Shown piece by piece: positions 42,091 to 50,420 of a stretch of 64,000 nucleotides of DNA. Numbering within the stretch: the first letter of the stretch is position 1; every line of letters starts with the position of its first letter. A program made the translations under genes and the position numbers. Source of the stretch: Halodurantibacterium daqingensis (GTDB lineage: Bacteria; Pseudomonadota; Alphaproteobacteria; Rhodobacterales; Rhodobacteraceae); NCBI RefSeq assembly GCF_042666235.1, contig NZ_JBHTFQ010000009.1, forward strand, positions 62,001 through 126,000, in the 5' to 3' direction. Under the pieces are notes generated by a model. The model made no database searches. It worked only from the letters and a program-made list of their open reading frames with translations, and was not told the origin of the DNA.

Positions 42091-43269
42091 ATGGAAGAAG
42101 TGGTGATCTGCGGTGCAGCGCGCACGCCGATGGGGGGCTTTCAGGGCGTATTCTCCAGTCTCGATGCGGCGACGCTGGGTGGGGTCGCCATTGCGGCGGC
42201 TCTGGCCGATGCAGGCCTGGCGCCCGACCGGGTGCAGGAACTGCTGATGGGCTGCGTGTTGCCGGCAGGTCAGGGGCAGGCACCTGCGCGGCAGGCGGGG
42301 TTCCATGCGGGGCTCCCCGAAGCGGTGCCGGCCACCACGCTAAACAAGATGTGCGGATCGGGGATGAAGGCGGCGATGATCGCCCATGACCAGATCGCGC
42401 TTGGCCAGGGCGGCGTTGTCGTTGCCGGGGGCATGGAAAGCATGACCAACGCCCCCTACCTTTTGCCCAAGATGCGCAGCGGTGCGCGGATCGGGCATGG
42501 CCAGGTCATCGACCACATGTTCCTTGACGGGCTTGAGGATGCCTATGACAAGGGCCGGCTCATGGGTAGCTTCGCCGAGGATTGTGCCGAAGCCTACCAG
42601 TTCACCCGCGAGGCACAGGACGACTATGCGCTTGCCTCGCTGACTGGTGCACGTGCGGCGCAGCAGAGCGGCGCATTTGCCCGCGAAATCGCGCCTGTCA
42701 CGGTTCCGGGGCGCCAGGGCGATGTGGTTGTTGCCGAGGATGAGCAGCCCGCCCTCGCCCGCCCCGAAAAGATCCCGACGCTGAAACCTGCCTTCCGGCC
42801 CGGCGGCACGGTTACGGCGGCCAATTCCTCGTCGATCTCGGACGGGGCGGCGGCGCTGGTTCTCACGTCGCGCAGCCTGGCCGAGGCCGGGCGGCTTCCG
42901 GTCCGTGCGGTGCTGCGTGGCCATGCAAGCCACGCGCAGGCGCCCGGGCTGTTCACCAGCGCGCCGGTTCCCGCCGCGCGCAAGCTGTTGCAACGGCTGA
43001 ACTGGACGGCCGAGGATGTTGATCTGTGGGAGGTCAACGAAGCCTTTGCCGTGGTTCCCATGGCCTTCATGCGCGAAATGGGCATCCCCCGCGACAGGCT
43101 GAACGTGAACGGCGGCGCTTGTGCCCTGGGCCATCCGATCGGCGCCTCGGGCGCGCGGATCATCGTCACGCTTTTGAACGCGTTGGAACGGCGCGGGCTG
43201 AAGCGCGGGGTGGCGGCCATCTGCATCGGCGGTGGCGAAGGCACGGCCATTGCGCTAGAGCGGCCGTGA
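42091..43269 (+). CDS. Acetyl-CoA C-acetyltransferase (thiolase)
   Basis: A 392-residue thiolase. The acyl-accepting Cys88 is in NKMCGSGMKAA, and the second Cys near the C-terminus is in CIGGGEGTA. The HPxGxSG segment (GHPIGASGAR) and NEAFA motif are intact. Biosynthetic acetoacetyl-CoA thiolases (PhaA/AtoB type) look like this; a degradative role is also possible. The ATG at 42091 has GGAGG five bases upstream; the adjacent ATG at 42088 is too close. The next gene begins 11 bases after the stop. Confidence 0.93.
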   Translation: MEEVVICGAARTPMGGFQGVFSSLDAATLGGVAIAAALADAGLAPDRVQELLMGCVLPAGQGQAPARQAGFHAGLPEAVPATTLNKMCGSGMKAAMIAHDQIALGQGGVVVAGGMESMTNAPYLLPKMRSGARIGHGQVIDHMFLDGLEDAYDKGRLMGSFAEDCAEAYQFTREAQDDYALASLTGARAAQQSGAFAREIAPVTVPGRQGDVVVAEDEQPALARPEKIPTLKPAFRPGGTVTAANSSSISDGAAALVLTSRSLAEAGRLPVRAVLRGHASHAQAPGLFTSAPVPAARKLLQRLNWTAEDVDLWEVNEAFAVVPMAFMREMGIPRDRLNVNGGACALGHPIGASGARIIVTLLNALERRGLKRGVAAICIGGGEGTAIALERP

Positions 43270-43280
43270 AGGAGATCACG

Positions 43281-43736
43281 ATGCTGGACTATGCCGATCT
43301 TGCGGCGCGTATCCGCGCGCTGACCGAAGGGGAAACCGACACTGTCGCGCTGATGGCGACCGTGGCCTGCGAGGTGCACCATTCCGACAGCCGTTTCGAC
43401 TGGACCGGGTTCTACCGCGTCACCGCGCCCGAACTGCTGAAGATCGGCCCCTATCAGGGCGGGCATGGGTGCCTCGTGATCCCGTTTTCGCGGGGGGTCT
43501 GCGGCGCGGCCGCCCGCAGCGGCGAGGTGCAGATCGTTCCCGATGTCGAGGCGTTTCCCGGTCATATCGCCTGTTCTTCCTCGACCCGGTCGGAAATCGT
43601 GCTTCCGGTGCGCGATGGCGCGGGGCGGTTGATCGGCGTTTTCGATATCGACAGCGATCAGCCTGCGGCCTTTTCCGAGGATGATGCTGTGGCACTTGCC
43701 GCGATTCTGGATGAGGTTTTCGCGCGGGCGGCCTGA
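43281..43736 (+). CDS. msrC: Free methionine-(R)-sulfoxide reductase (GAF-domain fRMsr)
   Basis: A 151-residue GAF-domain enzyme that reduces free Met-R-sulfoxide with thioredoxin. The three functional cysteines align with E. coli YebR: Cys64 (GCLVIPF), Cys74 (RGVCGAAA), and Cys98 (GHIACSSS), followed by the SEIVLPV strand. The ATG at 43281 has AAGGAG at good distance. It follows the thiolase by 11 bases and is followed by rluA after 52 bases. Confidence 0.9.
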   Translation: MLDYADLAARIRALTEGETDTVALMATVACEVHHSDSRFDWTGFYRVTAPELLKIGPYQGGHGCLVIPFSRGVCGAAARSGEVQIVPDVEAFPGHIACSSSTRSEIVLPVRDGAGRLIGVFDIDSDQPAAFSEDDAVALAAILDEVFARAA

Positions 43737-43788
43737 CGCGATTGCTGACGCATTGGCGCTGGTTGCGGGGCAGGGCATCGACTATCTC

Positions 43789-44445
43789 ATGGACATGAGC
43801 GATTTTGTCTATGCCCCGCCCGCCGAACCTGCTCGGATCATCTTTCACGATCATCAGATCCTGATCGTGGACAAGCCTGCCGGGCTGTTGTCCGTTCCGG
43901 GGCGCGGTGAGGATCGGTCCGATTGCCTCATCAACCGGCTTCGGGTCGCGTTCCCCGATGTATTGCTGGTGCACCGTCTGGATCTGGATACATCGGGCGT
44001 CATGGTCTTTGCCCTGACGCCCGCGGCGCAGCGCCATCTGGGACTGCAGTTCGAGAAGCGCCAGACCAAGAAGGTTTATGTGGCACGGCTGTGGGGCGAA
44101 CTGCAGCCCCGCACCGGCCGGGTCGATCTGCCACTGACGGTCGATTGGCCGAACCGCCCGCGCCAGCATGTAAACCACGAAACCGGACGTTCGGCCCAGA
44201 CCGACTGGCGCGTGGTGCGACACGATGCGGGCATGACGCGGGTCCGGCTGATGCCAGTCACCGGACGCAGCCATCAGCTGCGGGTCCATATGAAGGAAAT
44301 CGGGCACCCGATTCTGGGCGATGCGCTTTATGCGGAAGGCCCCGCGCGGGACTTTCCGCGGCTGATGCTGCACGCGGAAAGCCTGCGGTTCCGTCATCCC
44401 GACGGCGGCAAGGGGCTCAGCTTCTCGGCCCCCTGCCCATTCTGA
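43789..44445 (+). CDS. rluA: Pseudouridine synthase RluA (23S rRNA U746 / tRNA U32 type)
   Basis: A 218-residue synthase very similar in length and sequence to E. coli RluA, which isomerises U746 of 23S rRNA and U32 of several tRNAs. The catalytic Asp65 lies in HRLDLDTSG. Further close matches are IVDKPAGLLSVPGR, TGRSAQTDW and TGRSHQLRVHM. No S4 domain is present, as expected for RluA. The start at 43789 is by alignment; the ATG at 43795 is possible, and ribosome signals are weak. Its stop TGA abuts the stop of the ALDH gene on the opposite strand. Confidence 0.92.
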   Translation: MDMSDFVYAPPAEPARIIFHDHQILIVDKPAGLLSVPGRGEDRSDCLINRLRVAFPDVLLVHRLDLDTSGVMVFALTPAAQRHLGLQFEKRQTKKVYVARLWGELQPRTGRVDLPLTVDWPNRPRQHVNHETGRSAQTDWRVVRHDAGMTRVRLMPVTGRSHQLRVHMKEIGHPILGDALYAEGPARDFPRLMLHAESLRFRHPDGGKGLSFSAPCPF

Positions 44446-45888
44446 TCAGGCCTCGCTTGCCCAGCCCGAAACGGCCTTGACCTCGAGGAAGTCCTCGATG
44501 CCCCAGACCCCGCCTTCGCGGCCGTTGCCGGATTGCTTCATGCCGCCGAACGGGCTGCCGGCGCCGCGCGACTGGCCGTTCATCTCGATCATGCCGGCGC
44601 GCAGCCGCCGGGCCAGCCGGTTCCGGCGCGCCCCGTCCTGGCTTTGCACATAATTCGTCAGGCCATAGACAGTGTCATTGGCAATTCGCACCGCCTCGTC
44701 CTCGCTGTCAAACGGGATGATCGAGAGAACCGGGCCGAAGATCTCTTCGCGTGCGATCGTCATGTCGTTGTTGACATCGGCAAAGACCGTGGGCCGCACG
44801 AAATAGCCGCGGTTAAGCCCCTCGGGCCGTCCCAGGCCCCCGGCAACCAGCCGCGCGCCTTCGCTGATGCCCTTCTGGATAAGGTCCTGGATCTTGTCGA
44901 ACTGGGTCTGCGACACGACGGGGCCGATATGCCGGCCCTCCTGATGTGCGCTGGCAACATGGGTCGATTCAGCCACCTGACGCGCCGTCTCCACGGCGCT
45001 GTCATAGATCTCGCGCTGGACAAGCATCCGCGTCGGCGCGTTGCAGCTTTGCCCGGAATTGTTGAAGCAATGCATGGCGCCGCGGCGCACGGCCTTTTCA
45101 TCGGCGTCGGCAAAGACCAGGTTGGCGCCCTTGCCGCCAAGTTCCAGATGCACGCGCTTCAAGGTATCCGCCGCGGCCTTGGAAATCGCGATGCCGGCGC
45201 GGGTAGAGCCGGTAAAGCTGACCATGTCCACGTCACGATGGGTCGAAAGCTGGGTTCCGACCCCGGCCCCGTCGCCATTCACCAGGTTGAACACGCCCTT
45301 GGGCACGCCCGCCTCGTGCAGGATTTCCGCAAACAGCAGTGACGACAGCGGCGCGATTTCCGAGGGTTTGAGAACCATGGTGCAGCCGGCCAGCAGCGCC
45401 GGAATGGTCTTGAGCGTGACTTGGTTCATCGGCCAGTTCCAGGGCGTGATCAGCGCACAGACGCCGACGGCCTCCTTGATGATCCGGTCGTTCGGGGCGT
45501 GATCGCCCAGCGGGGCGATGAACTCGATCTTGTCGAAGGCTGTGATGAAATTGGCGATGTGCCAGCTGCCCGAGGTCGCCTGACTTGACCGCGCCATGTC
45601 GATGGGCGCGCCCATTTCAAGACTGATGGCGCGCGCCATGTCTTCGGCACGCGCCTCATAGACCTGCTGGATCCGCTTGACGACGGCCAGCCGTTCGGCG
45701 GGTTCGGAAAACATCCAGTCGTCAAGCGCTGCCTTTGCCGCGGCCACCGCGGCATCCGTATCTGCCTGGCCGCCCAGCGAGATCACGGCACAGACTTCCT
45801 CGGTCGAGGGATCGATTACCTCATGGTCATGCGCCGCGACCGGGGCGACCCACTCGCCGTTGATGTAGAAGCTTTTCTTCTCGATCAT
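44446..45888 (-). CDS. NAD(P)-dependent aldehyde dehydrogenase
   Basis: A 480-residue aldehyde dehydrogenase. Glu249 (LELGGKG) and the catalytic Cys282 (NSGQSCNAPTR) are in place, with TPWNWP and the NAD loop FTGSTRAG. The sequence is close to the broad-range betaine/succinate-semialdehyde ALDH group; the natural aldehyde is unknown. It ends with a TCA complementary stop directly abutting the rluA stop. The DUF6525 gene follows 69 bases downstream on the same strand. Confidence 0.9.
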   Translation of the reverse strand: MIEKKSFYINGEWVAPVAAHDHEVIDPSTEEVCAVISLGGQADTDAAVAAAKAALDDWMFSEPAERLAVVKRIQQVYEARAEDMARAISLEMGAPIDMARSSQATSGSWHIANFITAFDKIEFIAPLGDHAPNDRIIKEAVGVCALITPWNWPMNQVTLKTIPALLAGCTMVLKPSEIAPLSSLLFAEILHEAGVPKGVFNLVNGDGAGVGTQLSTHRDVDMVSFTGSTRAGIAISKAAADTLKRVHLELGGKGANLVFADADEKAVRRGAMHCFNNSGQSCNAPTRMLVQREIYDSAVETARQVAESTHVASAHQEGRHIGPVVSQTQFDKIQDLIQKGISEGARLVAGGLGRPEGLNRGYFVRPTVFADVNNDMTIAREEIFGPVLSIIPFDSEDEAVRIANDTVYGLTNYVQSQDGARRNRLARRLRAGMIEMNGQSRGAGSPFGGMKQSGNGREGGVWGIEDFLEVKAVSGWASEA

Positions 45889-45957
45889 ACCAACCTCCGG
45901 ATGTGCTATGCGGGCAGACTGTCACCCCCGGCGGCGATTGGCAACGGGCGGTTCAGG

Positions 45958-46254
45958 TCATCTGCGCAGCCCTTCCCTGGCGTCGATACCGGCGGCGGGA
46001 TAGCCGGGCCCCCAGACCCGGCGCGCATCGCGTGCGATGGCCTGTGCTTGGGCGGCGTCAAGCCGTGCCCGGGCGGCTGTGGCATCGCCACCTGCCTCGC
46101 GCATCGCCCTTGCCCAAAGCCGTTGGACAGAAGGCGCGCTCCAGGGCAGGGCTGCGTCATGCAGCCAGTGCCGTAGCTCGGGCGGCAGTGCGTCGAAGGC
46201 CGACATGCCGCCCTTCCGTGCCCGTGGCAACCGGGTTGCAAGGTTGCCCGTCAT
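45958..46254 (-). CDS. DUF6525 family protein
   Basis: A 98-residue protein that looks like DUF6525, a family I know mainly from Rhodobacteraceae: LPPELRHWLHDAALPWSAPSV and IARDARRVWGPGYPA. It is rich in Arg and Ala and probably helical. There are no catalytic motifs and no membrane segment. The start overlaps the stop of the CobW-type GTPase (ATGA), so it is expected to be co-regulated with that gene. Function is unknown; a role in metal homeostasis is only suggested by coupling. Confidence 0.8.
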   Translation of the reverse strand: MTGNLATRLPRARKGGMSAFDALPPELRHWLHDAALPWSAPSVQRLWARAMREAGGDATAARARLDAAQAQAIARDARRVWGPGYPAAGIDAREGLRR

Positions 46255-47453
46255 GCCGCGCGCTTCCAGCTGGGGAATGGATCGGGCAGGTTGCGCCAGT
46301 CCTCGGGGGTGAAGGCCGCGCCGATCAGGCAGGCGTCAAGCCCGGTGACAATCGCATCCTTGTCCATGCCGGTGCCGATGAACACAAGCTCTTGCCGGCG
46401 GTCGCCCCATGTGTCGTCCCAGTGGCGGCGCATTTCGGACAACGCATCGGGATGGGTCGGCCACCGCTCCTGCGGGACGCTGGCCCACCAGCCGCCCAGG
46501 GGCACAACCGAGGACATCGCCCCTGCAAGGCTGAACTCGGCCACCCAGTTCGGCCGTGTCGCCAGCCAGAAATGCCCCTTGGCGCGGATCACGCCCGGCA
46601 GGGGGCCATTCAGGAAGGCATGGATGCTCTGCGGATCGAAGGGCCGCCGCGCGCGATAGACGAAGGACGAGATGCCGTATTCCTCGGTCTCTGGCGTGTG
46701 ATGTGCAAAGCCGTAAAGCTCTTTCGCCCAGTAGGGATGTTCATGCGCGCGATCGAAGTCGAACAGGCCCGTGTTGAAGATGGCGCCAGCCTGGACATGC
46801 GAATGATCGGTCTCGATCAGCCGGGCGTCCGGGTTGAGCGCGCGGATGATCTTGCGAGCAGCATCGGCCTTTTCCGGGCCCGCATCCGTCACCTTGTTGA
46901 GAATGATGACATTGGCGAATTCGATCTGATCCGTCAGAAGGTTGACCAGTGTCCGTTCGTCATTCTCGCCCAGGCTTTCGCCCCGGTCGGTCAGGAAGTC
47001 ATGGCTGGAGAAATCGCGCAACAGATTCACGGCGTCCACGACCGTTACCATCGTATCCAGCCGGGCCACATCCGAAAGGCTGGCACCGGTTTCGTCGCGA
47101 AAATCGAAGGTCGCCGCGACGGGAAGCGGCTCGGCGATGCCGGTCGATTCGATCATCAGGTAGTCAAAGCGACCCTCTCCGGCAAGGCGCCGCACCTCGA
47201 CCAGAAGATCGTCGCGCAGCGTGCAGCAGATGCAGCCGTTGGTCATTTCGACCAGCTTTTCCTCCGACCGCGACAGTTCAGCGCCCTCGCGCACCAGATC
47301 GGCGTCGATGTTCACCTCGGACATGTCATTGACGATCACCGCTACGCGGCGGCCGTCGCGGTTGTTCAGAACGTGGTTCAGAAGCGTTGTCTTTCCCGCG
47401 CCCAGAAAGCCCGAAAGCACGGTGACGGGCAGGCGTGTGTCTGGCTGGGTCAT
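46251..47453 (-). CDS. CobW/COG0523-family GTPase, probable zinc chaperone
   Basis: A 400-residue G3E-family GTPase of the COG0523 metallochaperone group. The P-loop GFLGAGKTT is at residues 15-23, the metal-binding GCICC at 73-77, and the guanine-recognition NKVTD follows later. The CobW C-terminal domain is present and includes several His (HSHVQAG, HEHPYW, HHTPE). The operator-like palindrome just upstream is of the Zur type, which favours a zinc rather than cobalt role, as in ZigA/YciC proteins. DUF6525 is coupled downstream. Confidence 0.9.
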   Translation of the reverse strand: MTQPDTRLPVTVLSGFLGAGKTTLLNHVLNNRDGRRVAVIVNDMSEVNIDADLVREGAELSRSEEKLVEMTNGCICCTLRDDLLVEVRRLAGEGRFDYLMIESTGIAEPLPVAATFDFRDETGASLSDVARLDTMVTVVDAVNLLRDFSSHDFLTDRGESLGENDERTLVNLLTDQIEFANVIILNKVTDAGPEKADAARKIIRALNPDARLIETDHSHVQAGAIFNTGLFDFDRAHEHPYWAKELYGFAHHTPETEEYGISSFVYRARRPFDPQSIHAFLNGPLPGVIRAKGHFWLATRPNWVAEFSLAGAMSSVVPLGGWWASVPQERWPTHPDALSEMRRHWDDTWGDRRQELVFIGTGMDKDAIVTGLDACLIGAAFTPEDWRNLPDPFPSWKRAA

Positions 47454-47465
47454 GGTTGTCTCCGT

Positions 47466-47484
47466 AATGTAATACTATTACATT
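47466..47484. promoter_or_regulatory. Putative Zur operator (19-bp perfect palindrome)
   Basis: AATGTAATACTATTACATT is an exact 9+1+9 palindrome that starts 13 bases upstream of the CobW-type GTPase start codon. It closely resembles Zur-box consensus sites (AATGTTATAATATAACATT in gammaproteobacteria). Its A/T content contrasts sharply with the surrounding DNA. Repression of the GTPase-DUF6525 unit when zinc is plentiful is the natural inference. Confidence 0.75.
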
Positions 47485-47515
47485 TATCGGGAGAGATTCC
47501 AGCCTGCAAATGGAA

Positions 47516-47543
47516 AAAGCCCCGGCATCGCTGCCGGGGCTTT
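47516..47543 (-). terminator. Rho-independent terminator of pnp
   Basis: A perfect 12-bp stem (AAAGCCCCGGCA with TGCCGGGGCTTT) and TCGC tetraloop is followed on the minus strand by a T-run, starting 22 bases after the pnp stop. It is the strongest terminator in the window. Confidence 0.9.
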
Positions 47544-47564
47544 CATTTCTGCAAGGGCAGAGGC

Positions 47565-49706
47565 CTATTCTTCGGCCTCGGCCTTCTGTTCGGTGATTTC
47601 AGCGCCGGTTTCCTGATCGACCATCTTCATGCCAAGGCGCACCTTGCCACGGTCATCGAAGCCCAGCAGCTTGACCTTGACCTCCTGGCCTTCCTTCAGG
47701 ACTTCGTTCGGATGCTGAAGGCGCTTGTTGGCGATCTGGGACACGTGGACCAGACCGTCGCGCTTGCCGAAGAAGTTCACGAAGGCGCCGAAATCGACCA
47801 GCTTGACCACGCGACCGGTGTAGATCTTGCCTTCTTCCGGCTCGGCCACGATCGACCAGATCATGTCATAGGCCTTCTTGATGGCCTCGCCGTTCGAAGA
47901 AGCGATCTTGATCACGCCGTCGTCGTTGATGTCGACCTTGGCGCCGGAGGTTTCCACGATCTCGCGGATCACCTTGCCGCCCGAGCCGATCACTTCGCGG
48001 ATCTTGTCGGTCGGGATCTGCATCGTCTCGATCCGCGGCGCGTGCGCCGAGAATTCGGTCCGGCCGGCCGTCAGCGCCTGGGCCATTTCACCCAGGATGT
48101 GCATCCGGCCGTCCTTGGCCTGTGCCAGCGCCTGTTCCATGATCTCGGGCGTGATGCCCGCAACCTTGATGTCCATCTGCAGGCTGGTGATGCCGTTCTC
48201 GGTGCCCGCGACCTTGAAGTCCATGTCGCCGAGGTGATCCTCGTCGCCCAGGATGTCTGTCAGGACGGCCCATTTGCCGTCTTCCTCAAGGATGAGACCC
48301 ATGGCAACGCCCGCAACCGGCGCCTTCAGCGGGACGCCCGCATCCATCATCGACAGCGATCCGCCACAGACCGAAGCCATGGAGGAGGAGCCGTTGGATT
48401 CGGTGATCTCGGACACGACGCGGATGGTGTAGGGGAAATCGGTGGCTGCCGGCAGAACCGCCTGCAGCGCGCGCCATGCCAGTTTCCCGTGGCCGATTTC
48501 ACGGCGTCCGGGGGGACCGAAGCGGCCGACCTCGCCCACCGAATAGGGGGGGAAGTTGTAATGCAGCAGGAAGTTCGAACGCGAGTTGCCGTGCAGCGCG
48601 TCGATGATCTGTTCGTCCTCGCCGGTGCCCAGCGTGGTCACGACCAGCGCCTGGGTTTCACCACGGGTGAACAAGGCAGAGCCATGGGTGCGGGGCAGGA
48701 TGCCGACTTCCGACACGATCGGGCGCACCGTCTTGGTGTCGCGGCCGTCGATCCGGGCACCACCGTTGATGATGTCACCGCGCAGGATCGAGGATTCGAG
48801 CTTCTTGAAGGCAGAGCCGAGGTTCTCGTCGGCAAGTTCTTCCTCGCTCAGCGTCGCGCGAACGGCTTCGCGCGCGGCGGCGACGGCGTTGACACGCTCC
48901 TGCTTGTCCTTGATCGCGAAGGCGGCGCGCATCTGGTCCTCGCCCGCGGCTTTCACCTTGGCATAGAGGTCCGAATAGTCGGGCGCCTGGAAGTCGAACG
49001 GCTCTTTCGCGGCCGCTTCGGCCAGATCGACGATCAGGTCGATCACCGGCTGCATCGCCTCGTGGCCGAACTTCACCGCACCCAGCATTTCGGCTTCGGA
49101 CAGCTCGTAGGCTTCCGATTCCACCATCATCACCGCGTCCTTGGTGCCGGCGATGACAAGATCCAGCCGCTGGTCGGGCGATTCGCGCAGTTTCTGCATG
49201 TCCTCGACATCGGGGTTGAGAACATAGGACCCGTTGACGAAGCCCACGCGCGCGGCGCCGATCGGGCCCATGAAGGGAACGCCGGAAATCGTCAGCGCGG
49301 CCGAGGCGGCGATCATCGCGACGATGTCGGGCTCGTTCACCAGATCGTGGCTGAGCACGGTGCAGATCACCAGCACCTCGTTCTTGAACCCGTCCACGAA
49401 CAGCGGGCGGATCGGACGGTCGATCAGGCGCGAGGTCAGCGTTTCCTTTTCGGAAGGACGTGCTTCGCGCTTGAAGAAACCGCCGGGCACCTTGCCGGCA
49501 GCATAATAGCGTTCCTGGTAGTGCACGGTCAGCGGGAAGAAATCCTGCCCCGGCTTGGCCGATTTGGCGAAGGTGACATTGGCCATGACGCTGGTTTCGC
49601 CCAGCGTGGCGATGACCGAGCCGTCAGCCTGGCGGGCAACCTTGCCCGTTTCCAGGGTCAGCGTCTCGCCGCCCCACTCGATCGACTTTTTCGTAACGTT
49701 AAACAT
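47565..49706 (-). CDS. pnp: Polyribonucleotide nucleotidyltransferase (PNPase)
   Basis: A 713-residue PNPase, the phosphorolytic 3'-5' exoribonuclease of RNA decay. Domains in order are RNase PH 1 (about 10-140), an alpha linker, RNase PH 2 (about 310-540, with SNGSSSMASVCGGSLSMMD), the KH domain (IREVIGSGGKVIREIVE, about 562-578), and the S1 domain (about 620-690, YTGRVVKLVDFGAFVNFFGK). The C-terminal tail is acidic. It lies downstream of rpsO in the classical rpsO-pnp order, with a structured 197-base spacer. Confidence 0.97.
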   Translation of the reverse strand: MFNVTKKSIEWGGETLTLETGKVARQADGSVIATLGETSVMANVTFAKSAKPGQDFFPLTVHYQERYYAAGKVPGGFFKREARPSEKETLTSRLIDRPIRPLFVDGFKNEVLVICTVLSHDLVNEPDIVAMIAASAALTISGVPFMGPIGAARVGFVNGSYVLNPDVEDMQKLRESPDQRLDLVIAGTKDAVMMVESEAYELSEAEMLGAVKFGHEAMQPVIDLIVDLAEAAAKEPFDFQAPDYSDLYAKVKAAGEDQMRAAFAIKDKQERVNAVAAAREAVRATLSEEELADENLGSAFKKLESSILRGDIINGGARIDGRDTKTVRPIVSEVGILPRTHGSALFTRGETQALVVTTLGTGEDEQIIDALHGNSRSNFLLHYNFPPYSVGEVGRFGPPGRREIGHGKLAWRALQAVLPAATDFPYTIRVVSEITESNGSSSMASVCGGSLSMMDAGVPLKAPVAGVAMGLILEEDGKWAVLTDILGDEDHLGDMDFKVAGTENGITSLQMDIKVAGITPEIMEQALAQAKDGRMHILGEMAQALTAGRTEFSAHAPRIETMQIPTDKIREVIGSGGKVIREIVETSGAKVDINDDGVIKIASSNGEAIKKAYDMIWSIVAEPEEGKIYTGRVVKLVDFGAFVNFFGKRDGLVHVSQIANKRLQHPNEVLKEGQEVKVKLLGFDDRGKVRLGMKMVDQETGAEITEQKAEAEE

Positions 49707-49737
49707 CTCTTTTCCTATACTGGCCGGGGGACCCTCC

Positions 49738-49767
49738 GCCCGGCCGGGTTCGCGTACGGGGCCGGGC
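49738..49767 (-). other. Stable hairpin in the rpsO-pnp spacer (possible RNase III site)
   Basis: GCCCGGCC (49738-49745) pairs perfectly with GGCCGGGC (49760-49767). In E. coli a hairpin in the equivalent position is cut by RNase III and used by PNPase for autoregulation. Conservation of the mechanism here is inferred from position only. Confidence 0.4.
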
Positions 49768-49875
49768 GCCCATGGCCCCTGTCCCCGTGGCCCCTGTCAT
49801 TCCTGCCTGTCCCGCGGGGCCCGGGGAACTGGCGATGTCCGGCGCCCCTTGGGGCGCGCGGGCTTGAAAGCAGAA

Positions 49876-49897
49876 CGCCCCCGGCGTGCCGGGGGCG
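49876..49897 (-). terminator. Hairpin after rpsO (weak terminator or attenuator)
   Basis: CGCCCCCGG (49876-49884) pairs with CCGGGGGCG (49889-49897). On the minus strand it is followed by the weak tail GTTCTGCTTT. It starts seven bases past the rpsO stop and likely limits read-through into pnp. Confidence 0.6.
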
Positions 49898-49903
49898 CTG
49901 GCG

Positions 49904-50173
49904 TCAGCGGCGCAGGCCGAGACGGGCAATCAGCGCCTGGTAGCGCGGTTCATCGGTCTTTTTCAGGTAGTCCAGCAGTTTGCGGCGCTGTGCCACCTGT
50001 TTCAGAAGCCCACGGCGGGAATGGTTGTCCTTCTTGTGGGTCTTGAAGTGCTCGGTCAGCGTCGCGATGCGCGACGACAGGATCGCAACCTGGACTTCCG
50101 GCGAACCGGTGTCGCCTTCCTTGGTTGCATATTCCTTCATGACGCGGGCTTTTTCTTCGGCCGTGATCGACAT
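49904..50173 (-). CDS. rpsO: 30S ribosomal protein S15
   Basis: An 89-residue S15, which binds 16S rRNA helices in early 30S assembly. The sequence is canonical: TGSPEVQVAILSSRIATLTEHF, HSRRGLLKQVAQRRKLLDYL, and a terminal RYQALIARLGLRR. A GGAG-type ribosome site precedes the start. It forms the rpsO-pnp unit. The divergent RTX-repeat gene begins about 250 bases away. Confidence 0.98.
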   Translation of the reverse strand: MSITAEEKARVMKEYATKEGDTGSPEVQVAILSSRIATLTEHFKTHKKDNHSRRGLLKQVAQRRKLLDYLKKTDEPRYQALIARLGLRR

Positions 50174-50420
50174 CGGGGTCTCCTTTGGTTTGATGTGAAT
50201 GGCTCAGGCCGGGATGTCGTCCAGCAAGGCCCTTGGAGATATCCGCCGTTTTTCTGCGGATGCGCGCGTATAAGGGAAAACGCGCGAAAAGGAAAGGACA
50301 GATTGCCCCGCCGCCAGCGTGTTAAGCCTGCTTTCCATCTTTCTTGGTGTAGGGCAATGGCTGTGATAATACAACCCAAAGGCGCAGGTTCCTGCGCAAT
50401 GCAGGTTGTGATGAGGGCGC

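Noticed and set aside
45903..49943. 1346-codon rightward frame antisense to the CobW GTPase and pnp
   Set aside because: It has no domain and a His/Arg-rich composition typical of reverse-strand shadows, and it covers well-supported genes.
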